Origin: Nonomuraea thailandensis
GTDB lineage: Bacteria; Actinomycetota; Actinomycetes; Streptosporangiales; Streptosporangiaceae
Length of the DNA: 64,000 nucleotides
Assembly: GCF_024172165.1 (NCBI RefSeq)
Contig: NZ_JAMZEB010000002.1
Coordinates: forward strand, 4,299,501-4,363,500
Direction of reading: 5' to 3'
The notes beneath the pieces are model-generated. The model worked only from the letters and a program-made list of their open reading frames with translations. It searched no databases and was not told the DNA's origin. Position numbers and translations under genes: made by a program. Positions 52,356 to 60,431 of this stretch are shown piece after piece (position 1 is the first letter of the stretch; each line of letters opens with the position of its first letter).

Positions 52356-52432
52356 AGCGCTCCTGCCGCGCCGGACCGGCACCCTCCTGCCGCACCAGGC
52401 CCGGCACCCTCCTGCCGCGCCGGGCCTAGAGC
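52335..52432. repeat. About four ~25-bp tandem units beginning in the methyltransferase 3' end
   Basis: Units starting CTCCTGC(C/T)GCGCC begin at 52335, 52360, 52384 and 52409. The first is the last codons and stop of the methyltransferase gene, and the last reaches the stop of the convergent hydrolase; CCTAGAGC occurs in both the first and last units. The tract fills the whole gap between the two genes. Confidence 0.8.
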
Positions 52433-53634
52433 AGGAACGCGGTGACCAGCTCGCGATAGGCGTCGGGCCGGTCGTGGGCGATGGCGTGGCCGGCGCCGTC
52501 GATCTCGCGGAGGACGGCGTGCGACAGCACCTCGGAGTACTGGCGGGCGACCTCGGGCGACAGGTAGTCGCACGTGCCGCGCAGCACCAGCACGGGCACG
52601 TGGACCCGGCGCAGCGCGGGCCGGGGATCGGCGGCCAGGCCGGCGTCGCGCGCGCTCATGACGTTGGCCCAGAACCCGCCCCCCGACGCCGGCAGCCGCA
52701 GCGGCCGTCCCTGGCATCCGGAGCTCAGGTCGATCCGGCCGACGAGGCCCTCGAACTCGCCGTCCATCGCGCCGTCCGGCAGCAGCGCGTGGGCGGTGCG
52801 GGGTCCCGTGATCTCCGTGAGCGCGGCGGCCAGCAGCATGCGCGGGTGGTGCTCCCACAGGGCCTGGGTCTGGTCACGCAGCCCGCTCTCCGTCAGCTGG
52901 CTGTCGCCGGGGAAGGCGGGACGCCACATGGTCCCCGGCGAGGCCACGACCGCGCGGGCCACCCGGCCGGGGTGGGCGGCCAGGTAGGCGGCGGTGAGCT
53001 GGGCGCCCCAGGAGACGCCGGCCAGCATGACGCGGTCGGCGCCGATCGCGGCCCTGACGGCGTCCAGGTCCGCGACGTGCCGGGCGAGGGTGTAGCCGCT
53101 GACGTCGGGCAGGCGGCTGGACAGGCCCGCGCCTACCTGGTGGTAGGCGTACACGTCGAAGCCCTCGGCGGCGAGCGCGGGCGCGAGCGGGGACGGCTCG
53201 GCGTCCGGGGCGCCGGGGCCGCCGTGCACGAGGATCACCGGCGTGTCCCGGCGCTCGCCCTGGGCGGGGGTGCGGGTGTAGGCGATGCGTGAGCCGGTCG
53301 GCAGGTCCCAGTAGCGGGTGCCCGGGCCGGCCACGATCGGCCGGGGCGGTGGGCCGCCGAACAGCAGGCCCGCCACGGGTACGGCCGCGACCGCCAGCTC
53401 CGCCGCGGCGACCGCGATCGGCACCCAGCGCCGTACCCGTGAGCTGGGCGCCCGCCGCAGCGCCGTCCGGCACAGCCACCAGACGGCGGCTGCCAGGGCC
53501 GATGCGGCCACGGCCAGCGCGACGTGCCGGTTGCCGGTGGCCGCGGCGACGGCCCACAGCGCGCCCAGCCCCACGACGAGCCCGATCGGGACGGTCAGGA
53601 GCATGAGCAGCCCGGCCGTTGCCTTCGCCCTCAT
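52426..53634 (-). CDS. Membrane-bound alpha/beta hydrolase (proline iminopeptidase-like)
   Basis: The 402-residue protein has three hydrophobic segments in its first ~95 residues and then an alpha/beta hydrolase domain. The oxyanion motif is 'HGGPGAPD', the nucleophilic Ser is in 'GVSWGAQLTAAY', the acid is probably in 'RGTCDYLSPE' and the His is in 'GAGHAIAHDRPD'. The HGGPG motif is typical of proline iminopeptidase-type enzymes, so a surface-exposed peptidase or esterase is likely. AGGAGAGG lies before ATG 53634. Confidence 0.88.
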   Translation of the reverse strand: MRAKATAGLLMLLTVPIGLVVGLGALWAVAAATGNRHVALAVAASALAAAVWWLCRTALRRAPSSRVRRWVPIAVAAAELAVAAVPVAGLLFGGPPPRPIVAGPGTRYWDLPTGSRIAYTRTPAQGERRDTPVILVHGGPGAPDAEPSPLAPALAAEGFDVYAYHQVGAGLSSRLPDVSGYTLARHVADLDAVRAAIGADRVMLAGVSWGAQLTAAYLAAHPGRVARAVVASPGTMWRPAFPGDSQLTESGLRDQTQALWEHHPRMLLAAALTEITGPRTAHALLPDGAMDGEFEGLVGRIDLSSGCQGRPLRLPASGGGFWANVMSARDAGLAADPRPALRRVHVPVLVLRGTCDYLSPEVARQYSEVLSHAVLREIDGAGHAIAHDRPDAYRELVTAFLL

Positions 53635-53766
53635 CGCCTCTCCTGGGATCGGCGGTGGTGTGTGATCCAGCGTATGACGCGGGTGAAGGGAGTGCGCGCA
53701 GACCCGGCGGGCTGTCCTCGCTGCACGCGTCGTTCCCAGGTGGCCGGGGCCGGCGGTGCGGGTCAG

Positions 53767-55032
53767 TCACCAGGTGACGTGGAGGGCGGCCGGGCCGATG
53801 TCGACGCCGTCGCGGGCCCAGGTGAGGTCGCCGGCCGTGCCGAGCAGGCGCAGGCCGGGCAGCCGGCGGGCCAGGGCGGCGAGTGCGGCGCCCACCTCCA
53901 GGCGGGCGAGGGGCGCGCCGAGGCAGTGGTGCACGCCGTGCCCGAACACCAGGGACGGGCTGGAGCCTCGCCCCGCCACGAACGTGTCGGGGTCGGGGAA
54001 GTGCCGGGGGTCGCGGTGCGCGGCTTCGAGCCGGACCAGCACCAGGTCACCGGCGGCGATGGCGACGCCGGCCAGGTCGAGGTCGGTCTGGGCGAAGCGG
54101 GGGAAGGGCTCGCCGGTCAGCCCGGACTGCAGGCGCAGCACCTCTTCCACGACAGCACCCAGCCGCCCGTCCGCGCCCGGCGGCGTATCCACCGCACGCC
54201 GCCCGCCCGCGCCGGACGGCGTACCCACGGCACACCGCTCGCCCGCGCCGGACGGCGGTCCCTCCCCATCCAGCGCGCCCGTGACGTCGGTCAGGCGGTC
54301 CTCGGCGAGCAGCCGGAGGGTGGCGGTGGAGATGGCGTTGCGGGCCGAGAGGTAGCCGGCCGAGACGACGGTGGCGGCCATGGCGACCAGCTCGCCGTCG
54401 CCGAGCCGCCCGTCCTGCGTGTCCCGTACGGCGATCAGCGAGCTGAGCAGGTCGTCACCGGGAGCCGCCCGCCGCGCCTCGACCAGCGTGGCCGCGTACG
54501 CGGTCAGCTTCTCCCACGCCTCGCCGGCCCTGGCCAGCTCCTCCTCGTCGCCGAACACGAAGTCGGCGCCACCGGCCCCGGCCAGCTCCTCGACGTGCGC
54601 GCGATCACCGGCGTCCACGCCGAGCAGCTCCCCGATCACCGTGATCGACAGCGGCGCGGCCAGCCCCGCCACGAGGTCGGCGGGCGGCCCGGAGCCGGCG
54701 AGCGCGGCGACGTGCTCGTCCGCCACCCGCTCGACGCGGGCGCGCATGCCCTCGATCGCGCGCGGCCCGAACGCCTTCGACACCAGCCGCCGCAGCCGGG
54801 CGTGCGCCTCGCCGTCCTGGAACAGGGTCTCGTTGCCGGGGTGGGCGTCCCCGGGCGGCGCGAGGCCGAACCGGCGGTCGGACAGGACGGTCGCGACCGC
54901 GTCGTAGGAGGTCACGAGCCATGCCTCGCGGCCGTCGGGGGTTCGCACGCGGGCGACGGGGGCGATGTCCCGGAGCCGGGCGTACTCGGGCGGGGGTGTG
55001 AGGGGGCCGGGCCGGTCGAACGGGAGGATCAT
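53767..55032 (-). CDS. Cytochrome P450 with atypical I-helix and repeat insert
   Basis: The 421-residue soluble P450 has the haem motif 'FGHGVHHCLG' (ligand Cys370) and ExxR (Glu297-Arg300). The I-helix, normally AGxD/ETT, reads 'SAGYLSARN' (about 224-232), so the conserved acid-alcohol pair is missing. A 36-bp in-frame tandem repeat adds a ~36-residue insert (about 255-290) before the K-helix. Both features suggest unusual chemistry or a structural rather than classic hydroxylase role. GAGAGG precedes ATG 55032. A possible MerR-type operator lies upstream. Confidence 0.87.
   Translation of the reverse strand: MILPFDRPGPLTPPPEYARLRDIAPVARVRTPDGREAWLVTSYDAVATVLSDRRFGLAPPGDAHPGNETLFQDGEAHARLRRLVSKAFGPRAIEGMRARVERVADEHVAALAGSGPPADLVAGLAAPLSITVIGELLGVDAGDRAHVEELAGAGGADFVFGDEEELARAGEAWEKLTAYAATLVEARRAAPGDDLLSSLIAVRDTQDGRLGDGELVAMAATVVSAGYLSARNAISTATLRLLAEDRLTDVTGALDGEGPPSGAGERCAVGTPSGAGGRRAVDTPPGADGRLGAVVEEVLRLQSGLTGEPFPRFAQTDLDLAGVAIAAGDLVLVRLEAAHRDPRHFPDPDTFVAGRGSSPSLVFGHGVHHCLGAPLARLEVGAALAALARRLPGLRLLGTAGDLTWARDGVDIGPAALHVTW
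54172..54262 (-). repeat. 36-bp tandem repeat in the P450 gene
   Basis: Units start at 54172, 54208 and 54244 (third partial), encoding SGAGERCAVGTP / SGAGGRRAVDTP / PGADGR on the minus strand. The period is a multiple of three. Confidence 0.85.
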
Positions 55033-55081
55033 GCGCGCGCCTCTCGGAGTGGTGGTCGCGGTCGTCCGTCCCAGTCAAGAC

Positions 55082-55104
55082 GTTGACGTCGCGTCAAGGT
55101 CAAC
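55082..55104. promoter_or_regulatory. Candidate MerR-type operator upstream of the P450 gene
   Basis: TTGACG-N3-CGTCAA (55083-55097) is nested within GTTGAC-N11-GTCAAC (55082-55104), about 50 bp upstream of the P450 start. The layout recalls MerR-family sites that span a promoter. No MerR gene lies in the window. Confidence 0.45.
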
Positions 55105-55155
55105 CCGCGCGAGCCGGCGCTGGCGCGGCTCCCGGGTGTTGGGTAGCGTGCGGCG

Positions 55156-55631
55156 ATGAGCTTCCGGCTGGCGGCGTACGCCGTGTGCATCGAGGACGGA
55201 CGGGTGCTGCTCGCGCACCACGCGGGCCGGCACGGCGGCGAGCCGAACTGGACGCTTCCGGGCGGGAAGGTCGAGCACGGGGAGGACCCGTTCGACGCGG
55301 TCATCCGGGAGCTGGCCGAGGAGACCGGCTGCGACGGCGTGGTCGAACGCCTGCTGGGCGTGACTCGCGGGTGATCCCCGCCGCCGACCGGCCGCTGCCC
55401 GGCCTGCCCGAGCACCAGAACGTCGGCGTCTTCTACCAGGTCCGGATCACCGGTGGCCGGCTGCGGCCCGAGCCGGGCGGCGACATCGTGGAGTCGGTCT
55501 GGACCCCGATCCCCGGCATCGCGCGGCTGCGCCGGTCGTCGCTGGTGGACGTCGGCCTCGCGCTGGCCAGGAGCCTGCCCGCGACCGGCCATGTGGCTCC
55601 CGTCCCGGTCGGCGGCCTGATCCGGCACTGA
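55156..55631 (+). pseudogene. Nudix hydrolase gene with a single-base frameshift
   Basis: The first frame (55156-55374) encodes a complete Nudix box, starting 'GGKVEHGEDPFDAV' and ending 'IRELAEETG', then stops after 'ERLLGVTRG'. The next frame continues the fold without gap: 'DSRVIPAADRPLPGLPEHQN', 'VGVFYQVRITGGRLRPEPGG' to 55631. One missing base near 55362-55366 (GTGACTCG where GTGGACTCG is expected) explains the break. It is either a recent pseudogene or a sequencing error. TAGCGT at 55144-55149 lies six bases before ATG 55156, suggesting leaderless expression. Confidence 0.72.
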
Positions 55632-55702
55632 CGGTCCCGGCTCGGCTGCCGAGGGAAAACGCTTTGCCGGAGGATCGGCCCGGCTGGCAGGATCCGGTTC
55701 TC

Positions 55703-56509
55703 GTGAGCGTGAACTCCGAGGTGCCGACCGGTCCCGTGCCCGTTCCCGAGGTGATCGCCGCGCTGGCGCGGGGCGAGAGCGTCACCCCGGTGTGGCGCAA
55801 CGAGCTGGGCGGGCTGACGTTCCGCCTCGACGCCCCGGGCGGCGCCACCCGGTACGCCAAGTGGGTCGCCGCGGGCACCCCGGAGATCGACCTGGGCGGG
55901 GAGGCCGCGCGGCTGGCGTGGGCCGGCCGATGGGTGAAGGTGCCGCCGGTGCTCGATCACGGCAAGGACGCCGGCGGCGAGTGGCTGGTGACGGCGGCCG
56001 TGCCCGGGGTGTCGGCGGTGGATCCGCGCTGGGCCGCCGAGCCGGCCGTCGCGGCGGCTGCGATCGGCCGGGGGCTGCGCCTGCTGCACGACGCTCTGCC
56101 GGTGGCGGGGTGCCCGTTCGACTGGGGCGTGGAGCGGCGGCTGCGGCGCGCCGACGAGCGCATCGCCGACGGCGAGGGGCCGGCCGACTGGGCGCCCGAG
56201 CACCGGCACCTCGGCCTGGCCGAGACCCGGGCCCGGCTCGGCGACCCGCCGCCGGTCGACCGGCTGGTCGTCTGCCACGGCGACGCGTGCGTGCCGAACA
56301 CGCTGCTGCACGACGACGGCACGTTCGCCGCGCACGTCGATCTCGGCTCGCTCGGCCTGGCCGACCGCTGGGCGGACCTGGCGGTGGCCGCGTGGAGCAC
56401 GGAATACGACTTCGGGCCTGGCCATGACGCTCACCTGTACGAGGGGTACGGGATCGAGCCGGACGAGGAGCGCATCGCGTACTACCGGCTGTTGTGGGAC
56501 GTCGCGTGA
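55703..56509 (+). CDS. Aminoglycoside 3'-phosphotransferase-like kinase
   Basis: The 268-residue kinase has the APH catalytic loop 'HGDACVPNTLL' (His192, catalytic Asp194, Asn199) and the metal-binding 'DLGSLGLADRW' (Asp213), both very close to the APH(3') pattern. It would phosphorylate an aminoglycoside or related hydroxylated substrate with ATP. GTG 55703 is preferred: TTGCCG (55664-55669) and CAGGAT (55688-55693) are 18 bp apart, and GTG follows nine bases later. The in-frame TTG at 55664 would lie in the -35 box. It converges on the fusion flavoenzyme gene with a 6-bp gap. Confidence 0.85.
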   Translation: MSVNSEVPTGPVPVPEVIAALARGESVTPVWRNELGGLTFRLDAPGGATRYAKWVAAGTPEIDLGGEAARLAWAGRWVKVPPVLDHGKDAGGEWLVTAAVPGVSAVDPRWAAEPAVAAAAIGRGLRLLHDALPVAGCPFDWGVERRLRRADERIADGEGPADWAPEHRHLGLAETRARLGDPPPVDRLVVCHGDACVPNTLLHDDGTFAAHVDLGSLGLADRWADLAVAAWSTEYDFGPGHDAHLYEGYGIEPDEERIAYYRLLWDVA

Positions 56510-56515
56510 GGCCGG

Positions 56516-58738
56516 TCAGGCGTCCGACGGGGTGATGTTGAAGTTGTCGCGGAAGACGTTGGCCGGGTCGTAGCGGCGCTTGAGCGCGCGCAGCCTGCTC
56601 AGCGTGGGCTCGGGGTAGGCCTCCTGGACGCGCTCGGGGCGCAGGTCGGTCTCGAAGTTGATGTACTGGCCGGAGAAGTGGTGCAGCATGCCGTCCCACG
56701 CCTCGTCGAGGGCGCGGCGGCCGGGGCCGAACGCCACGAGCGAGAATCCGGCCGAGCGGCCCGCGTACGCGGTCGCGTCCGCGGGAACGTCGGAGGCGGC
56801 GCCGCCGGCGGCGCGGACCTGGAAGAAGTACGTGCGCCCGCTCGCGACGAGCCGCGCGGCCGCGGCGGCGAGCTCCGGGGTGAGGTGGTCGGCGAGCCCG
56901 GCCCTGGTCACCGGCTCGCCCTGGGCGTCGTGCGGGCCGTGCGGCACGTGCATGATCGCCTCGTACGGCAGCACCTGGATCGAGTGGTCCAGCAGCGGGG
57001 CCGTGGCGGCGATCGGCTGCAGCCGGCTGATGATGGTCTCGACGTCGCCGGAGTGCACGACCGCCATGATCTGGGCGACGATCGGCTGACCGGGGCGGGC
57101 CTGGCCGATGATGAGCGAGCTCGTGAGGTCGCGCGGGGCGGCCTCCATCGCGGCGCCCCAGCGCTGGAGGAAGCCCGCCGTGTCGGTGGCGTCCACCACG
57201 AGCTGGGCGAAGCCGACCTCGCCGCCCTCGTGCGCCTCGAACTCGAAGGCCGTGACGATGCCGAAGTTCGCCCCGGCGCCGCGGACGGCCCAGAACAGGT
57301 CGGCGTTCTCCTCGTCGTCCGCGTGCACCTGGCTGCCGTCGGCCAGCACCATGTCCACGGCGCGCAGGCGGTCGATGGTCAGGCCGTGCTCGCGGACGAA
57401 CCAGCCGATGCCGCCCGCGGTGGCCAGCCCTCCGACGCCCACGCCGCCGTAGTCGCCGGAGGTGAGCGCCCAGCCGTACGGAGCGAGTGTGGCGGCGACG
57501 TCGCCCCAGCGCGCGCCCGGTCCGACGCGGACGCGGCGGGTGGCCTTGTCGAGCACCTCGATGGCGCTGAGCCGGGACACGTCGATGACGATGCCGCCGT
57601 TGCTGGTGGAGCGGCCGCTGATGCCGTGCCCGCCGCTGCGGACGGACAGCTTCACGGGCTGGGTGCGGGCGAAGCGCACGGCCTGGCTCACCTCGGCCGG
57701 CGTGCCGGGCCGCAGGACCAGCCCCGGGGATCCGCCGCGCAGGTACGTGGAGCGGACGCGCGCGAAGGCCGCGTCTCCCGGTTCGACGGCCGACTCGGCG
57801 AGGGCGGCGGGAACGGCGTCGTAGTCGATGCCCTCGCGGCGGTGGCGGCGCACGAACAGGGCGCGGAGGGCGGGGCGGGTCGCCTCTCCCCTGGCGGCGC
57901 GCAGGGCGGGGGCCACCTCGGCGGCGAAGCGGCGCAGGGTCTGCTCGTCGTCGGTGGCGAGGATGACCGTGCTGACGCCGTCGTCCCTGATCAGGGGGAG
58001 CAGGTCGGCCGCCCATCGCTCCGGCGGTGCGGTGGGAGCGAGGTGGACGAGGCGGTGGACCTCGCGCGGGTCCCGCCCCTCGGCCCGGGCCGCCTCGTCG
58101 ATCACGGCGCCGGCCGCCGCGAGCTCGTCGCGGACGTCGTCCCAGGTGAGCGCCGGGCCGTTGGCGGGGCCGGGCGCGGTGAGCGGCGAACCGTCGGCGG
58201 GGCCGGGCGCGGTGAGCAGCCAGCCGTCGGCCTTGGCGGCGGCCAGGCGCAGGGCCTGCGGATGGGTGCCGGCGGCGAGCCAGACCGGGATGTTGTGCGC
58301 CGGCGCGGGGCCGCGTTCGGCGCCCGCCAGGCGGTGGTGCCGCCCGTCGAGGCGCAGGGGCGAGCGCACGTTCACCGCCCAGATGCCGCGGATGACGTCC
58401 AGCGCCTCGGACGTCGCCGCGACGGCGGGAGCCGGGCGCAGGGCCAGCTCGACGCGGCCGTCCGACAGCAGGTCGAGGCCGGCGGCGGCGCGTGCCACGA
58501 CCGCGGGGTTGACGGCCTCCCCGACCGGGCCCGCCAGCAGGCGGATGCGGCTGGTCCGGGCGGCGACCCAGCTCAGCAGCGTCCAGGGGTCGATCCCGCC
58601 GGGCGAGTCCCGGAAGGACACCACGTCGTAGCCGAGCTCCTCGCTCAGCCGCGCCCGCTCCACCGCGGCCTGCGGCCGATCGGCCTCGGGCGTGAGCAGC
58701 ACGCCGAACCGCAGCGGGTGACCGTGGTCCACGGTCAT
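56516..58738 (-). CDS. Fusion of luciferase-like monooxygenase and BBE-type FAD oxidase
   Basis: The 740-residue protein joins two flavoenzyme folds. Residues 1-290 are a luciferase-like (LLM) TIM barrel ('LRFGVLLTPEADRPQAAVER', 'IPVWLAAGTHPQALRLAAAK') and residues 325-740 an FAD-linked oxidase ('SVRSGGHGISGR' with His371, 'GGLATAGGIGWFVREHG') with the BBE ending 'RRYDPANVFRDNFNI'. No frameshift separates them. A 33-bp repeat (TAPGPA/DGSPL) lies in the LLM half. LLM enzymes use F420 or FMN; BBE oxidases carry covalent FAD. Its ATG overlaps the stop of the upstream LLM gene (ATGA), so they are co-translated. Confidence 0.85.
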   Translation of the reverse strand: MTVDHGHPLRFGVLLTPEADRPQAAVERARLSEELGYDVVSFRDSPGGIDPWTLLSWVAARTSRIRLLAGPVGEAVNPAVVARAAAGLDLLSDGRVELALRPAPAVAATSEALDVIRGIWAVNVRSPLRLDGRHHRLAGAERGPAPAHNIPVWLAAGTHPQALRLAAAKADGWLLTAPGPADGSPLTAPGPANGPALTWDDVRDELAAAGAVIDEAARAEGRDPREVHRLVHLAPTAPPERWAADLLPLIRDDGVSTVILATDDEQTLRRFAAEVAPALRAARGEATRPALRALFVRRHRREGIDYDAVPAALAESAVEPGDAAFARVRSTYLRGGSPGLVLRPGTPAEVSQAVRFARTQPVKLSVRSGGHGISGRSTSNGGIVIDVSRLSAIEVLDKATRRVRVGPGARWGDVAATLAPYGWALTSGDYGGVGVGGLATAGGIGWFVREHGLTIDRLRAVDMVLADGSQVHADDEENADLFWAVRGAGANFGIVTAFEFEAHEGGEVGFAQLVVDATDTAGFLQRWGAAMEAAPRDLTSSLIIGQARPGQPIVAQIMAVVHSGDVETIISRLQPIAATAPLLDHSIQVLPYEAIMHVPHGPHDAQGEPVTRAGLADHLTPELAAAAARLVASGRTYFFQVRAAGGAASDVPADATAYAGRSAGFSLVAFGPGRRALDEAWDGMLHHFSGQYINFETDLRPERVQEAYPEPTLSRLRALKRRYDPANVFRDNFNITPSDA
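58163..58228 (-). repeat. 33-bp tandem duplication in the fusion flavoenzyme gene
   Basis: Units at 58163-58195 and 58196-58228 share a 22-base core starting GGCGGGGCCGGGCG. They encode an 11-residue repeat (LLTAPGPADGS / PLTAPGPANGP) and keep frame. Confidence 0.88.
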
Positions 58739-59646
58739 CGCCCCGCTTCCCGGCCGGCCCGCTCGACGGCCACGAGCTCCCGCACCCCCGGCGCGACCTG
58801 CTCGCCGAACGTGCGGATGACGGCCGCGTCGTCGGCCATGAGGATGTAGCCGGAGAAGCCGTACTCCAGGGTCAGCACCGCGAGCTGCTCGGCCCACTGC
58901 TCGGGCGGCCCGGACAGGAACCGGTCACCGGCCGCGCCGAAGCGCCCGGTGATGTTGAGCAGGCGGCGGACGGCGGCGGGCTCACGCCCGGCCTCCGCCG
59001 CGGCGGCGTCGATGGTCGCGTTGGCCTCGGCGAGCTGGTCCAGGCTCTGGATGTAGGGCAGCGAGGGCAGCCAGCCGTCGGCCTTGGCGCCGGTCAGGCG
59101 GAGCATCTTCGGCTTGTACGCGCCCAGCCAGATCCCGATGTCGTGCGCCGGGGCGGGCCCGCGCTTGGCCCCGTCGACCTGGTAGTACGTGCCGTCCACG
59201 CGCAGGCGTGCCCGGTTGCCCGCGTCCCAGACGCCGCGGATGACGTCGATGGCCTCGCTGAGCGCGTCCACGGCCTGGCCGGGGCTGAGCCGGCGGCCGC
59301 CCATGGCCTCGATGGCGTCCCAGAAGCCCCCCGCGCCGAGACCCAGCTCGAACCGGCCGCCGCTCAGCAGGTCGAGGCTGGCCGCGGCCCTGGCGAGCAC
59401 GGCGGGCGGGCGGAGCGGCAGGTTGATCACGTTGCCCGACAGGCGGATGCGCTCCGTCCTGGCGGCGACGTACGACAGCAGCGTCCAGGTGTCGAGGAAG
59501 GCCGCCTGGTAGGGGTGGTCCTGGAAGGTCACCAGGTCGAGCCCGGCGGCCTCGGACTCCTGGGCCAGCGCGACGACCTCCTTCGGCGAGGCGTTCGCCG
59601 GCGTGATGAAGGACCCGAACGTCAGGTCGTGCCCGTAGTCAGGCAT
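58735..59646 (-). CDS. LLM-class (F420-type) flavin-dependent oxidoreductase
   Basis: The 303-residue TIM-barrel enzyme has 'LTFGSFITPANASPKEVVAL', 'LVTFQDHPYQ', 'RFELGLGAGGFWDAIEAMGG' and 'IWLGAYKPKMLRLTGAKADG', typical of actinomycete F420-dependent luciferase-like oxidoreductases. It resembles the N-terminal half of the fusion protein downstream, with which it overlaps by 4 bp, so the two probably arose by duplication and act together. GGAGGAGG lies before ATG 59646. MarR-type repeats upstream suggest inducible expression. Confidence 0.9.
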   Translation of the reverse strand: MPDYGHDLTFGSFITPANASPKEVVALAQESEAAGLDLVTFQDHPYQAAFLDTWTLLSYVAARTERIRLSGNVINLPLRPPAVLARAAASLDLLSGGRFELGLGAGGFWDAIEAMGGRRLSPGQAVDALSEAIDVIRGVWDAGNRARLRVDGTYYQVDGAKRGPAPAHDIGIWLGAYKPKMLRLTGAKADGWLPSLPYIQSLDQLAEANATIDAAAAEAGREPAAVRRLLNITGRFGAAGDRFLSGPPEQWAEQLAVLTLEYGFSGYILMADDAAVIRTFGEQVAPGVRELVAVERAGREAGR

Positions 59647-59681
59647 GGTGTGTTCCTCCTCCGCCCGAGCAAGGCAGATAT

Positions 59682-59723
59682 GTTGTGCAGCAGACTATCT
59701 CTGCGGCAGACGAGTTGCACAAC
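59682..59723. promoter_or_regulatory. MarR-type operator region upstream of the LLM operon
   Basis: GTTGTGCA (59682-59689) and TGCACAAC (59716-59723) form a perfect inverted repeat around an inner GCAGA-N5-TCTGC (59690-59704). The cluster lies between the MarR gene and the LLM gene it precedes. Confidence 0.6.
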
Positions 59724-59776
59724 AGCCAATTGCGCACGGGCATTCCACGCGTATGCAAGGAGTTCGGGATAGCGGC

Positions 59777-60280
59777 TCAGCGGCCGTCGGAGAGCAGTTC
59801 CTCGGCCACGTCACAGGGGTCGGCGACCGGGTCGATGTCGCGTACGTCGCAGGCGACCCGCCATAGCAGTTTCCTGAACGTGTCGCGCTCGGCCGCGTCG
59901 AGCGCGCCCAGCAGGCCGTCCTCGGCGTCGCGCACGCGCCGCTCCAGCTCCCGGAACGCGCGCTCGCCCTCGGCGGTCGCCACGATCCGGCGCTGCCGGC
60001 GATCGGCCGGGTTGAGCCGGCGCTCCACCAGGCCGGCCTCGACGAGGTCGTCGAGCAGGTACGTCAGCACGGTGCGGTCGATGCCCAGGTGGGCGGCCAG
60101 GGCGAGCTGCGTCGGATGCTCTCCGCCCACCACGGCGGCGAGCGTCTGGTAGCCGCGCGGGCCGTGCGGCAGGTCGCCGATCACGGTGACGACCGTGCTC
60201 TGGTAGGCGCGCAGCAGCACGCCGAGCGTCCAGCCGAGGTTGTCGCCGCCGGGGGCGTCTCCTGGCCGGTCGGTGCTCAT
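59777..60280 (-). CDS. MarR-family regulator
   Basis: The 167-residue protein has a winged HTH of the MarR type ('PTQLALAAHLGIDRTVLTYL', 'LVERRLNPADRRQRRIVATA') and long dimerisation helices. It lies directly upstream of the LLM/fusion operon on the same strand with operator-like repeats between, so it probably represses that operon in response to a phenolic or other toxic ligand. ATG 60280 gives the usual length. Confidence 0.9.
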   Translation of the reverse strand: MSTDRPGDAPGGDNLGWTLGVLLRAYQSTVVTVIGDLPHGPRGYQTLAAVVGGEHPTQLALAAHLGIDRTVLTYLLDDLVEAGLVERRLNPADRRQRRIVATAEGERAFRELERRVRDAEDGLLGALDAAERDTFRKLLWRVACDVRDIDPVADPCDVAEELLSDGR

Positions 60281-60431
60281 AGGCGCATCATATCCAGGCG
60301 TCCGGGACAGGCTTCCCTGCGCCTGGCGAGACCGGCTGATCGCGCGGCGGGCGCGGGACCTGACGCCGGCCGGCGCCGCGCCCGGGTGCCTGCCGGGCGG
60401 CCCCCTGCGGGACGGCCCTTCACCCGCCGCG

